Shown piece by piece: positions 35,543-44,390 of a stretch of DNA of 64,000 nt; position 1 is the first letter of the stretch, and every line of letters starts with the position of its first letter. This DNA is from Bifidobacterium catenulatum DSM 16992 = JCM 1194 = LMG 11043. Lineage in GTDB: Bacteria > Actinomycetota > Actinomycetes > Actinomycetales > Bifidobacteriaceae. The translations under genes were made by a program, and so were the position numbers. Under the pieces are notes generated by a model. That model made no database searches. It was given only the letters and a program-made list of their open reading frames with translations, and was not told the DNA's origin. The stretch lies in the NCBI RefSeq assembly GCF_001025195.1, contig NZ_AP012325.1, forward strand, positions 1,054,001 through 1,118,000, read 5' to 3'.

Positions 35543-35583
35543 AGCTCCTGCCTTTCACGCCTTCCGCGTGGAAGGCGGGAGCT
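35543..35583 (-). terminator. long inverted repeat after the remnant gene
   Basis: 18-base arms (35543-35560 and 35566-35583) pair with two mismatches or wobbles around CTTCC. Read on the minus strand, it starts four bases after the stop of the remnant, so it may be its terminator. It lacks a clear T run. Confidence 0.45.
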
Positions 35584-35587
35584 TCCG

Positions 35588-35730
35588 TTATTCGCTGAGC
35601 AGTTTCGGCGTGAACGCCATGAACAGGATTCCCGCGATGACGGCGAAGACGATGTCCGAAATCGGTTCCGCGCGGATCAGACGCCAAGCAATCCAACGGA
35701 AAAAGCAAGAGGAAAAAGACACGAAGAAAC
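35588..35730 (-). pseudogene. C-terminal remnant of a membrane protein
   Basis: The minus strand reads FFRWIAWRLIRAEPISDIVF followed by AVIAGILFMAFTPKLLSE and a stop. It looks like a true C-terminus with one membrane helix, but no upstream part or start exists. Family not recognised. Confidence 0.4.
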
Positions 35731-35903
35731 ACGCCGGGCCATCTCATACCAGAGGATGAGTCACCCCAACATTTACGCCAAGGAATGAATACGACGGACG
35801 ATGCCACGGACACGACCAGCCGTACTACCGTTGAACCAACAACGGAAACGAAACCCACGCACACACCACGCGCATCCCACACGCCCAGCAAAGGAAACCG
35901 GCC

Positions 35904-36914
35904 ATGTCATACGTCCTCTACTTCAGCAAGCCATTCGCGCTCGCCATCGCAATCTGGCCATTCCTCTCACTCCTACTCACCCTGCCCGTGCTCGCACTGC
36001 TCTACCACCGCGACAACCGGCTACGCTTCACCTCCGCACTGACCGCATATCTCGTGGTGCTCTACCTCATCGCGCTCGCATGCTTCACCATGTACCCAAT
36101 GCCAGAAAACCCGGCCACCTACTGCGCCGCCCACCATTTCAGGCCACAACTCAACCCATTCGAATTCATCCACGACATCCGAACCGACGGCATCACAGGC
36201 GTCATGCAACTGGCCATGAACGTCGTGTTCTTCCTACCGCTCGGCTACTTCATGAAACGCGTCTTCCGCTGGAAATTCGCCACGGCGTTGCCGGCCATGT
36301 TCCTCACCTCGCTGCTCATCGAAACCACCCAGCTGACCGGCATCTGGGGCATCTATCCATGCGCCTACCGCCTATTCGACGTCGACGACCTCATCACCAA
36401 CACCCTCGGCGGCATACTCGGCTACGCCATGGGAAGCATTGTCACCCACTTCCTGCCCCAACAGCGCATCGACGAAGACGCCATCACCACCGAGCCAGGC
36501 TTTGTGCGCCGCTGCGTGGCGCTCGCGATCGACCTGTTCCTTGTCGAAACGGCGTCGATGTCCGTCACGGCGCTTATCTATCTGGTTGGCGTGCTGTTCG
36601 ATGTGAACCGCGCGAACAACGTCAATGCGGCCGTCTCCGCCGTGGCCACCATCGTCATGTTCGTCCTGTTCGAAGGAATCATTCCGTGGAGGCGCGCCGG
36701 CCGCACGTTGGGCGGCGGTTTCACGCGCATGACGGTGGAGGCCAGGGAGCGTTCCGGCATGCGCAGGATCGTGTTCTATACGTTACGCGCGTTGGTGTTG
36801 TATTGCGCGGTCTACGGATTGTGGACGGACCGTGGCTTCTACGCGCTGCTGCTCGGCATCGCGCTTATCGTGTTCTGGCGCGTTAAAAAGCGCATGCCGT
36901 ACGACTATGTCTGA
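35904..36914 (+). CDS. VanZ-like and RDD-domain membrane protein
   Basis: 336-residue membrane protein. Residues 1-195 match the VanZ fold: helices, the NPFEFI motif, NVVFFLPLGY and the C-terminal DVDDLITNTLGG block. From residue about 205 (FVRRCVALAIDLFLVE) an RDD-like domain with three helices follows. VanZ proteins sit near glycopeptide-resistance genes in some bacteria but are widespread otherwise, with no settled function. ATG 35904 has AAAGGAAA upstream. No vancomycin-resistance genes are nearby. Confidence 0.78.
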   Translation: MSYVLYFSKPFALAIAIWPFLSLLLTLPVLALLYHRDNRLRFTSALTAYLVVLYLIALACFTMYPMPENPATYCAAHHFRPQLNPFEFIHDIRTDGITGVMQLAMNVVFFLPLGYFMKRVFRWKFATALPAMFLTSLLIETTQLTGIWGIYPCAYRLFDVDDLITNTLGGILGYAMGSIVTHFLPQQRIDEDAITTEPGFVRRCVALAIDLFLVETASMSVTALIYLVGVLFDVNRANNVNAAVSAVATIVMFVLFEGIIPWRRAGRTLGGGFTRMTVEARERSGMRRIVFYTLRALVLYCAVYGLWTDRGFYALLLGIALIVFWRVKKRMPYDYV

Positions 36915-36968
36915 CCGTCGTGCGGAGCTGCCGCGAGTCCGGCGCCGCAAAAACGCGACACGCCGGAC

Positions 36969-36997
36969 TTGCGCAATGGCGGACGCTCCTGTATATT
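36969..36997 (+). promoter_or_regulatory. promoter of tRNA-Gly
   Basis: TTGCGC at 36969-36974 and TATATT at 36992-36997, spacing 17 bases, 33 bases before the tRNA. Confidence 0.6.
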
Positions 36998-37029
36998 TTC
37001 AACTCGTTGCCCACCAAGGTGGAAAACAT

Positions 37030-37105
37030 GCGGACATAGCTTAGTTGGTAAAGCGCAACCTTGCCAAGGTTGAGACCGCGGGTCCGAGTCCCGTTGTCCG
37101 CTCCA
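37030..37105 (+). tRNA. tRNA-Gly (anticodon GCC)
   Basis: Cloverleaf with acceptor stem GCGGACA/TGTCCGC, anticodon stem CAACC/GGTTG and loop TTGCCAA; anticodon GCC reads glycine. CCA is encoded at 37103-37105. A terminator follows. tRNA genes are frequent integration sites, but I found no duplicated 3' end in the accessory region after it. Confidence 0.95.
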
Positions 37106-37114
37106 CAAAACGAG

Positions 37115-37136
37115 AGCTCCCGGGAGGGAGCTTTTC
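37115..37136 (+). terminator. rho-independent terminator after tRNA-Gly
   Basis: AGCTCCC (37115-37121) pairs with GGGAGCT (37126-37132) around GGGA and runs into four T residues. Confidence 0.75.
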
Positions 37137-37202
37137 TTGTATTTCCAGCAGTCGCCGGCACCGGCGAATCCAATAGAATCCGATGCCGGCGGTCTTGTTT
37201 TT

Positions 37203-37568
37203 TCAGTCGCCGATGTTGTCGCGTGCCGGCGTGACCATCGTCAGCATCATGACGGACGGCTCCTCGGCGTATATCGCGTGCGGGATACGGGTGGGAAAGT
37301 AGGCCAGGCCTCCCGGAACAAGCTCCACGGTCCTGCCGTTGCCCGTCACCTTAAGCCGTCCCTTCAGCGTCTGCACGAACACCGGCATCGCGGCCGTATG
37401 CTCGCTGAGCTCCTCGCCCGTGTCGAAGGAGAACAGCACCACGTTGCCTCCGGCCTTCTGCATGACGGTGCGGGACACGGTGGACCCCTCCTGAAAGGAA
37501 ATCATGTCCCCGAGGTCCTCGATGTATCCCAGTTCGATCGGTTCGGCCTCATTGCGTTCGTCGCTCAT
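37203..37568 (-). CDS. cupin-domain protein
   Basis: 121-residue single cupin. The metal motif 1 is present as SFDTGEELSEHTAAMPVFV, and motif 2 as PGGLAYFPTRIPHAIYAEE. Small stand-alone cupins bind a metal and often act as sensors or isomerases; the role here is unknown. ATG 37568 is favoured because GGAGG lies at proper distance; another ATG at 37571 adds one Met. It diverges from the small peptide gene at 37777. Confidence 0.8.
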   Translation of the reverse strand: MSDERNEAEPIELGYIEDLGDMISFQEGSTVSRTVMQKAGGNVVLFSFDTGEELSEHTAAMPVFVQTLKGRLKVTGNGRTVELVPGGLAYFPTRIPHAIYAEEPSVMMLTMVTPARDNIGD

Positions 37569-37776
37569 CATCGTCCTCCTTTGGTTGGCGGCAGGGATGC
37601 CTCCATCGTATCGTCTTCACGCCGGAGACACGGCATGTACGCGTGGAGGAAAAACGTTTGACCACGATGTGAACACGCTCTTGCATCGAACGCGTTTATG
37701 GTCCAGACTTTTGCCTGTTCCATGAAAGTCGGCAATGTCGCCGGGGGCAAATGGGACGAACGGAGGTATTAAGGAA

Positions 37777-37902
37777 ATGAACGAGAACATCGACATCGAC
37801 ACCACTTTCGTGCCGGACGATTCCGCCAGCCATTCCTGGACGGAGCGCGACAGCGAGCTTGTGGAGGAGTATGCGGCCCAGCTCATGGCGATGAGCATCT
37901 GA
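37777..37902 (+). CDS. 41-residue peptide of unknown function
   Basis: MNENIDIDTTFVPDDS begins a 41-residue acidic peptide ending LVEEYAAQLMAMSI. CGGAGG is at 37761-37766, and a strong terminator follows its stop by 24 bases, so it looks like a genuine one-gene transcript. No family is recognised. A modified-peptide precursor, a small regulator or an inhibitor are all possible; no modification enzymes are adjacent. Confidence 0.5.
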   Translation: MNENIDIDTTFVPDDSASHSWTERDSELVEEYAAQLMAMSI

Positions 37903-37926
37903 GCGGACACGATCCGAAAACGTGGG

Positions 37927-37975
37927 GGACGCCCCTTCCGGAAACTCCGGAAGGGGCGTCCTTCCGTTTTTTCAT
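37927..37975 (+). terminator. rho-independent terminator after the 41-residue peptide gene
   Basis: GGACGCCCCTTCCGG (37927-37941) pairs perfectly with CCGGAAGGGGCGTCC (37947-37961), then TTCCGTTTTTT. Confidence 0.88.
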
Positions 37976-38068
37976 TACGCCGGGTCGAAACGCCTCCAGC
38001 GCGTCCGTAGCCACATGTGTGACTATGCTTTCCAGCCGTAGCGTTTGAGACGACCGGGAGGAGACCGC

Positions 38069-38464
38069 ATGCCGACGGACGGAAAACCGAAAAACGGCAT
38101 CGTCAGACAATTGTTCAGCTATGGCGGCGTTTCGGCCATGCAAACCTTCGTGGAATTCGGCGTGTTCGCCGTGCTTCAGCTGGCCGGCCTGCCGTTCCGT
38201 CTGGCGAATGCCGTGGCCGTCTTCTGCTCCGGCTCATTCAACTACGTCATGAACCGCAACGTCACATTCAAATCCTCGTCGAACTACGCGCGTTCGATAG
38301 CCATGTTCGTGGCCATGTACTGCTGGAACCTGCTGTTCTCCAACCTGATGATGGCCTGGATCCCCGGACTGCTCGGCTGGCCCACCATGGCGGTCAAGAT
38401 CGTCACCATGGGCATGCAGGCGGTCTGGGGCTTCCTGTTGTGCCGCTACGTCATCTTCAAATGA
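38069..38464 (+). CDS. GtrA family membrane protein
   Basis: 131-residue integral membrane protein with four helices, typical of GtrA. The family is involved in moving or flipping sugar-linked lipids for cell-surface glycans. The block GSFNYVMNRNVTF is characteristic. A strong GGGAGGAG lies before ATG 38069. It stands between a terminator and the Wadjet operon. No glycosyltransferase partner is adjacent, so the sugar substrate is unknown. Confidence 0.88.
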   Translation: MPTDGKPKNGIVRQLFSYGGVSAMQTFVEFGVFAVLQLAGLPFRLANAVAVFCSGSFNYVMNRNVTFKSSSNYARSIAMFVAMYCWNLLFSNLMMAWIPGLLGWPTMAVKIVTMGMQAVWGFLLCRYVIFK

Positions 38465-38479
38465 CGTTCGCGCCGGACG

Positions 38480-38506
38480 GTTTTCCCGCCGCGATCACGG
38501 GAAAAC
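38480..38506 (+). promoter_or_regulatory. perfect dyad before the Wadjet operon
   Basis: GTTTTCCCG (38480-38488) and CGGGAAAAC (38498-38506) form a 9-bp perfect inverted repeat 66 bases before the first jet gene. It lies after the gtrA stop but has no T run. It could be an operator or a weak terminator. Confidence 0.45.
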
Positions 38507-38571
38507 GGACATGCTATCTTACAATGGATGCGCATCGGGAAACTTGTGGCTAAGGGAAGGACGGGACGCCG

Positions 38572-40089
38572 TTGGCGGATGTAAGACGGGAAATGGAACG
38601 GCTCCGGCCCGTGTATGAGACCGGGGTGCTGCGATTGCTGCTGCGCGGCAATTCCATGCTGTACGTCGCGCTGCTGCGCTCCACGTTCGACCCGCTCACC
38701 GGCGAGCTGCCACGCGAGATCGTCGAGGAACGGTTCTCCCGCAGTCTGACCCGACTTGCGGAAACGGGCGATTACACGCCCAAGGAAGGGCAGACGTCCG
38801 CGGAAGCCGCGCACACGATCCTGCAGCAGCTGACGAAGGAAGGCGAAGGCGACTACGCTTGGCTCGCCAATTCGCTCGACGTCGCAGCCCACCGCTACCT
38901 GTACCGTCTCACGGCGCGCGCCCACCGTGCGATCGAGGCGCTCGACCGGCTCGAGGACACCACGAAAGCGCTGTCCGGCGCGCAGGCCAACAGCATCATC
39001 ATGGAGATCGAGCATGCGCGCATGCAGCTGACCGCCGACCCCCGCGAACGCATCCGCCTGCTCGAACGCGACATCGAGGAGCGGCAAAAGCAGATCGACG
39101 AATTGAAGCACAGCGACACGTTGGACAAGCTCACCTCCCAACAGGTGGGCGACATCATCGGCGTCATCCACAACACGCTGCGCGGCGTGCCGATCGACCT
39201 GCGCGAACTGGCGCTCGAGGAACGCGACAACGGCGACAATCTGCGCCGAAGCATGCAGTCGGGCTCCATCAGCGTGGAGCAGGCGCTCGGCACCTACCAT
39301 GACGAATACCACAGGTCGTTCCACGAATCCGACAGCGGCCGGCGTTTCGAGGACGCGTTCCAGGTGATCGTCACCGACGAGGGACGCCGCGAAATCGACG
39401 AGGCGGTGCGAGACATCGCCCAGAACCCGTATCTCGAGGGCGAGCCCGGCATCCTGCTCGCCCAGGTACGCGCCGAACTCAAACGCATTTACGAGGGCAT
39501 CGAGGACGTGCGCCGGCAGATCCACATATCCGACGAGGCGGTGAGCCGTCTGGTGCGCCAGCAGACCGACACGCATTACCGCACCATGCTCGACAAGCTC
39601 CACAGACTGTTCGTGCGGGCCAGCGACGACGCGAAGACGTACCCCGGCTCGGACGAACGCCCATACCGTACGGACACCGGCACGGCGCAATTCCAGGCAT
39701 TGCCGTCCAGGCCCGCGAAATCGATGGCGCGCGCGGCCACGGCCGGATTGGACGACGCGCCTTCGACGAACGTCGACGCGCCGGACCTGAAGGCCATGGT
39801 CGAGATGTGCGGCCCGCGGCTGACGCACATGATCGGACTCATCAGGCGCGATCCGGTCAAAACGGCGGACGGCAGGTTCGTGGATTTCGCGGCGAGCTTC
39901 AACCGGCTGCCCCGGGAGGAACGGCGCGAAAGCGAGCTGATCGGCTTCCTAAGCGCCCTACGCACGCAGGACGGACCGGCAACCGTGGCATGGCATTGTG
40001 TATCCATCGACGGAGGCGAGCGCGTGTGGCGCACCAGGCCGATCTTCACCACCGAGGCGGCGCTTGACGAGATCATCGAGGAGGGATGA
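38572..40089 (+). CDS. jetA: Wadjet anti-plasmid system protein JetA (DUF3375, kleisin-like)
   Basis: 505 residues. JetA is the kleisin-like subunit that ties JetB and the JetC SMC dimer into one DNA-loop-extruding complex. The N-terminus with [21 protein letters not shown] and [14 protein letters not shown] and the middle coiled region (residues about 115-190, with [18 protein letters not shown]) match the DUF3375 layout. Start is TTG 38572, the first possible start after an in-frame TAA at 38551; ATG 38593 is an alternative. The stop overlaps jetB, and jetA-D are directed the same way without gaps. Confidence 0.9.
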   Translation: MADVRREMERLRPVYETGVLRLLLRGNSMLYVALLRSTFDPLTGELPREIVEERFSRSLTRLAETGDYTPKEGQTSAEAAHTILQQLTKEGEGDYAWLANSLDVAAHRYLYRLTARAHRAIEALDRLEDTTKALSGAQANSIIMEIEHARMQLTADPRERIRLLERDIEERQKQIDELKHSDTLDKLTSQQVGDIIGVIHNTLRGVPIDLRELALEERDNGDNLRRSMQSGSISVEQALGTYHDEYHRSFHESDSGRRFEDAFQVIVTDEGRREIDEAVRDIAQNPYLEGEPGILLAQVRAELKRIYEGIEDVRRQIHISDEAVSRLVRQQTDTHYRTMLDKLHRLFVRASDDAKTYPGSDERPYRTDTGTAQFQALPSRPAKSMARAATAGLDDAPSTNVDAPDLKAMVEMCGPRLTHMIGLIRRDPVKTADGRFVDFAASFNRLPREERRESELIGFLSALRTQDGPATVAWHCVSIDGGERVWRTRPIFTTEAALDEIIEEG

Positions 40090-40091
40090 GC

Positions 40092-40931
40092 ATGACGGAC
40101 AACACCGACGGATTCGACACTGGCATCGGCATCGAAGAGGAGACAGGCCCGGAATCCGGCATGCCGTCCGAAGGGCCGGCCATGACGAGGGACAGGCCGG
40201 CATTGTTCGACGGGGATACGGGAGACATGCCTCTTGAGGCGCGTATGGCCGCGATCGCGCTGAAACGCGAACGCTACATCGACGGTAGCCTGTACGACAG
40301 GGCGTGCCAGTACCGTGAGGCCGTGGAACGGTCGTTGAACAACGACATGCTCAGACTGGTCGACAACACGAAATACCGGATCATGTACGCGTCGCCGGTC
40401 ACGGACGCGGAGACGAACATCCGCTCGTTGAAGACGCGTGTGAGCCTCACCCGCGAGGAGGCCGCCACGCTCGCGGCCCTGCGCATCAAGGTGCTGGAGT
40501 ACGAGAACCAGAAGACGAAGCCGGGCGACTGGCTCATCAGCTTCGACGACATCCGCGCGCTGCTCGCCACGGGAGCGGGCTTCCTCACGGCCAGCAACGA
40601 CGAGGAGGGCACGGCGAAGAAGATCACGTCCGTCATCTCGCGCATGCGCACCTACGGGTATCTCGCGGAAACGGGGGACGAGAACATGTACGTGCTCACG
40701 CCATTGGTGCCGATGGTGCTCGACCAGAAGCTCGCCGACCGGTGGCTCGGCTCCGATGATACGGACGGCGATGGTATGAAAGACGCGGATGGCGATGGTT
40801 ATGACGATTCGTCCATCGGCGCGGATGGTGGCGATACTTCCGATTCGACCGGGACGGTTTCGTCCGGCGTCGAGCAGGACGCGTTCGATTTCGATTCGGC
40901 CGATGACGCTTTTGATGGAGGGGAACACTGA
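40092..40931 (+). CDS. jetB: Wadjet system protein JetB (DUF4194, KITE-like) with acidic Asp-rich tail
   Basis: 279 residues, the KITE-type winged-helix partner of JetA. The body spans residues about 45-215, including [20 protein letters not shown] and [18 protein letters not shown]. From about residue 222 to the end the protein is an acidic low-complexity tail whose start, [17 protein letters not shown], reads as two EF-hand/TSP3-like calcium-site repeats. Such a tail is not expected in this family. Start ATG 40092 uses GAGGG at 40081-40085. It overlaps the jetA end and its stop (TGA) overlaps the jetC ATG by one base. Confidence 0.88.
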   Translation: MTDNTDGFDTGIGIEEETGPESGMPSEGPAMTRDRPALFDGDTGDMPLEARMAAIALKRERYIDGSLYDRACQYREAVERSLNNDMLRLVDNTKYRIMYASPVTDAETNIRSLKTRVSLTREEAATLAALRIKVLEYENQKTKPGDWLISFDDIRALLATGAGFLTASNDEEGTAKKITSVISRMRTYGYLAETGDENMYVLTPLVPMVLDQKLADRWLGSDDTDGDGMKDADGDGYDDSSIGADGGDTSDSTGTVSSGVEQDAFDFDSADDAFDGGEH

Positions 40932-43900
40932 TGGAAGACGGCATGAAAATCGTTTCCGACCGTTGGACGCTGCAAAGCCGGCAGATCGTCAACTGGGGCT
41001 CCTACGGCGGCTACCACGTGTTCCGCCCGTCCATGGACGATGCGATGCCGGTGACCCTGCTCGCCGGCGCGAGCGAATCGGGCAAATCCACGCTCGTCGA
41101 CGCGCAGATCTCGCTGTTCTACCCATCCGGCACCCCCTACAATAAGGCGTCGAATTCGGGACGTTCGGAACGCAACGACTACACGTACCTGCGCGGCATG
41201 ATCGGCATCAGCGACGGCGAAAACGGTGAGACCCCGATCTTCCTGCGCGGCAGGGACGCGGACGGCACCCCGCAGAACATCTGGGGCGCGATCGTCGACA
41301 CATACGCGAACCGCAGCGACGGCGGACTGTTGTCCTGCGCAAAATTCCTCTACCTGACCGCAGGCGACGGGCCGGACGGACTGCGCCGCCAATACGTCAC
41401 CTGGAACCAGACCATCGACCCGCGCCTCATGGACCGGCACCGCGACACGTCATTCACGCGAGGACTGATGGAACAGACCTACCCAGGATGCACGACGCAC
41501 GTCAACGCGCAGGCGTTCCACGCCTCCATCTGGCAGGACATGGGCCTAAGCGCCGAAGCATGCAGGCTCCTGCACAAGATCCAATCCGCCGACGCGCCCT
41601 CCAAACTCGACGACATCTTCAAACAGGGCGTGCTCGACGTGCCCGAATCCATCCGGCTCGCCCGCGAAACCGTCGACGACTACAACCGGTTCAGCGAGAA
41701 CTTCCACAGCATGGAAGACAAAATGGAACGCGTCGCCATCCTGCAGGACATACAAGCCCGCTACGGCGAATACGCCAAACAAGCCAGCGAACGCCGAGAA
41801 TACACGCCCATCGACCCCGACCGCGAGCAAGGCGAGACGACGCTCGCCGCATGGACATGGTCGCGCATGGCCAGCGAAGTACGCGCCGGACTGCCATCGG
41901 CGCAACGCAAAGCCAAGGAATCCCAGGACGCCATCGACCGGTCTCAGCAGCGCATCGACGAACTCGACACGCAAATCGAAGCCGTCAAAGAACGCATGAA
42001 CGGCATCGACGGCGGCAGCCTGCAGCAACTCGGCAAGGACTTCGAACGCGCACGCCAGGACGCCGACGAGGCGCGCAGACAACGGCACGCCATCGCCGAA
42101 CGGTTCGAACGCGTCGAAGGCAGACTCCCCGCCGACGAGCAGACATGGAACGCCAAACGCGCCGCGCTCGCCTTGTCGCTCGACACGTACGACAAGCGTT
42201 TGGAAGACGCGCGATCCGAATACCAGCGGATGGTGGTGGAACGTCACGCCCGGCAGGGCGAACGCGACCTGTTGAGGCAGGATTACCGGCGCAAGATCGA
42301 ACACAGGACGCGCATCAGCGACGACATGGACCATGCGCGCACGCTCATCGCACGGGCGACGGGCTTGGACGAGACGGAACTGCCGTACGTGGCCGAACTG
42401 ATGGACGTGGACGAGGGGGACGAGCAATGGCGTCTGGCGATGGACGTCACGTACGCGCCCATCGCGCAGACCATTCTCGTGGACAAGCGGCATGAGCAGG
42501 GGTTCGCCGCGAAGGTCAGCGCGATCGATCCGACTCGTATGACGCGGCGTGCCTGGCGTTTCGTCGATACCGACGCGCAATACGATTCGGCCTGCAACGA
42601 GGGGTGGATATCGTCGAAGCTGCGGTACAAGGAGGATTCGCCGTTCGTCGGATGGTTGAAGGAGCAGACCGCGTCGCAACGGTTCGACGCGCGTTGCGTG
42701 GAGGCGATCGACGACATGGACCGGGCCGAACGGCAGGTGCAGGTCGACGGGCAGATCAAATCCGGCGACCGTGGATTCTATGGCGTCAAAGGCCTGCGTC
42801 AGGTCATCGGCTTCGTGAACGAACGGTATCTGGCCGAATTGGAACGCCAGCTTGACGGGGCGGAACGGGCGTTGGAGGACGCCGACCGCCGCGGCAGGCA
42901 GATGGCCAACGCCATGACTCTGCTGCAGGACGAGCATGAGCTCGCATTGACCGTCGCGGATCTGCCATGGGGCAAGATCGACGTGGACGGGCTCGAGACG
43001 AAGGCGGAACGGATCCGTCTGCAGATCGAACGGATCGAAAGCGATCCGGAACTGGCACAATTGCAGGACGAGTTGAAACAGCTGCTACGGCAGAAGGACG
43101 ACGAGGGCAAGACCAGGTACCGTGCCGAAGCGGAATTGGAAAACGCGCAGCATGCCGTCCAGGCCGAACAGGCATGGCTCGGCATGCATGGCGACTCCGA
43201 TTTCGACGATGCCGCATTGTCCGACATGGTGTCGAATCTGCTGGCCGACACGTATGAGACCTGTTTCGACACGTCGCGTCCGCAGGAACGGCCGCAGCGC
43301 ATCGCCGGCGGTTTCGACCGTGAGGGGACGGCGCCGTTCGACGTGCGCGTGCTGCGCAGAATCGGCAACACCGTGCGTGCGAGACTCCAGCAGATCGACG
43401 AGCGTGCCGTCCAATTGCGCGCCGACACGGAACGCGCCATGGGCGACTATCTGAAGCACCATTCCACGGAGGGCGACACCGTCATGGCGAGCGTGGAGGA
43501 CTATCCGTATTTCCTTGACGAGCTCAAGAACCTCAACATGCTCGTCACCCGCGCCGCGACCGACGAGGAGTATGCGAACAGCGTCGAAAAGCTGTATATG
43601 AGCTTCCAACAGCTCAACCGCGCGTTCAACACCGACGAGGAGAACGTCAGGGAGCAGCTCGACCGCATCAACGGCATGCTCAAAGGCCAACAGTTCGGCC
43701 CCCGCGGCGGCAGGCTCTCGCTCCACGTGGACTTCCACCCGATCGACCGGCAGTTCAAATCCTCGTTGGGCCGCATCATGTCGAAGCTCGACGATTGGAC
43801 ACGCAACGCGCGCAGCAATCCCATGGAGACGCGCAAGGCGTTCGCAGGCTGCGAAACGTTCATCGGCAGGCTCCAGGCGGAACTCGGCCAGATCCGCGAC

Positions 43901-44389
43901 ACGAACGGCATCAAGGAATACGGTGCGCGCAACCTCGATCCGCGCGTGCGCAGCTCGTTCTACGCGATCGTGCACCATAACGATCTGCCCGACGAGCGCA
44001 TCAGCTCCACCGGCGGCAAGTCCGGCGGCGCGTTGCAGGAACTCACTTCGTTCGTCTACGGCGCGGCCCTGATCTACCTGCTCGGCGGCGACCTGACCGG
44101 CAAGCCCACCTACACCACGCTGTTCCTGGACGAAGCCCTCATCAAAGCCGACGGACGCTACACGAAACGCGCGCTGACCGTGCTGCCGCGCCTCGGCTTC
44201 CAGATCATCGTATCCGCGCCGGAAAGCAAAACCGCCGAAATCCTCAGCATCGCAGACAAGGCGTACGTGGCATACAAGGATCCCGCAACCGGCAACTCGT
44301 ACCTGCAGGAGCTCGACCGCGAGCCGGCAACGCAAGCCGAAACACAAGACGCCACCGTCGAGCAGACGCAACCCGCGACGGAGGCATAA
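40931..44389 (+). CDS. jetC: Wadjet system ATPase JetC (SMC-like)
   Basis: 1152-residue SMC-family ATPase that loads onto and extrudes plasmid DNA. The Walker A motif GASESGKST is near residue 46. Long coiled coils surround a hinge region in the middle (around residues 480-620). The ABC signature is GGKSGGALQEL near residue 1022, and Walker B is LFLDEALIKAD near residue 1060. The layout fits MukB/JetC. A good GGAGGGG precedes the ATG. This is the motor of the operon and presumably acts on foreign circular DNA in the cytoplasm. Confidence 0.92.
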   Translation: MEDGMKIVSDRWTLQSRQIVNWGSYGGYHVFRPSMDDAMPVTLLAGASESGKSTLVDAQISLFYPSGTPYNKASNSGRSERNDYTYLRGMIGISDGENGETPIFLRGRDADGTPQNIWGAIVDTYANRSDGGLLSCAKFLYLTAGDGPDGLRRQYVTWNQTIDPRLMDRHRDTSFTRGLMEQTYPGCTTHVNAQAFHASIWQDMGLSAEACRLLHKIQSADAPSKLDDIFKQGVLDVPESIRLARETVDDYNRFSENFHSMEDKMERVAILQDIQARYGEYAKQASERREYTPIDPDREQGETTLAAWTWSRMASEVRAGLPSAQRKAKESQDAIDRSQQRIDELDTQIEAVKERMNGIDGGSLQQLGKDFERARQDADEARRQRHAIAERFERVEGRLPADEQTWNAKRAALALSLDTYDKRLEDARSEYQRMVVERHARQGERDLLRQDYRRKIEHRTRISDDMDHARTLIARATGLDETELPYVAELMDVDEGDEQWRLAMDVTYAPIAQTILVDKRHEQGFAAKVSAIDPTRMTRRAWRFVDTDAQYDSACNEGWISSKLRYKEDSPFVGWLKEQTASQRFDARCVEAIDDMDRAERQVQVDGQIKSGDRGFYGVKGLRQVIGFVNERYLAELERQLDGAERALEDADRRGRQMANAMTLLQDEHELALTVADLPWGKIDVDGLETKAERIRLQIERIESDPELAQLQDELKQLLRQKDDEGKTRYRAEAELENAQHAVQAEQAWLGMHGDSDFDDAALSDMVSNLLADTYETCFDTSRPQERPQRIAGGFDREGTAPFDVRVLRRIGNTVRARLQQIDERAVQLRADTERAMGDYLKHHSTEGDTVMASVEDYPYFLDELKNLNMLVTRAATDEEYANSVEKLYMSFQQLNRAFNTDEENVREQLDRINGMLKGQQFGPRGGRLSLHVDFHPIDRQFKSSLGRIMSKLDDWTRNARSNPMETRKAFAGCETFIGRLQAELGQIRDTNGIKEYGARNLDPRVRSSFYAIVHHNDLPDERISSTGGKSGGALQELTSFVYGAALIYLLGGDLTGKPTYTTLFLDEALIKADGRYTKRALTVLPRLGFQIIVSAPESKTAEILSIADKAYVAYKDPATGNSYLQELDREPATQAETQDATVEQTQPATEA

Positions 44390-44390
44390 T

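Larger units (their letters stand above)
35484..35903. other. gene-free stretch with a gene remnant and a long hairpin
   Basis: A palindrome (CGGATTT-A-AAATCCG) lies at 35510-35524. A minus-strand membrane protein C-terminus lies at 35588-35730, directly followed by a strong hairpin at 35543-35583. No complete gene is visible. The last bases supply the AAAGGAAA ribosome site of the next gene. Confidence 0.45.

Noticed and set aside
35543..35583. End of an IS200/IS605-type transposon
   Set aside because: The hairpin first looked like such an end, but it sits four bases after a remnant gene's stop and no transposase is near, so a terminator is simpler.
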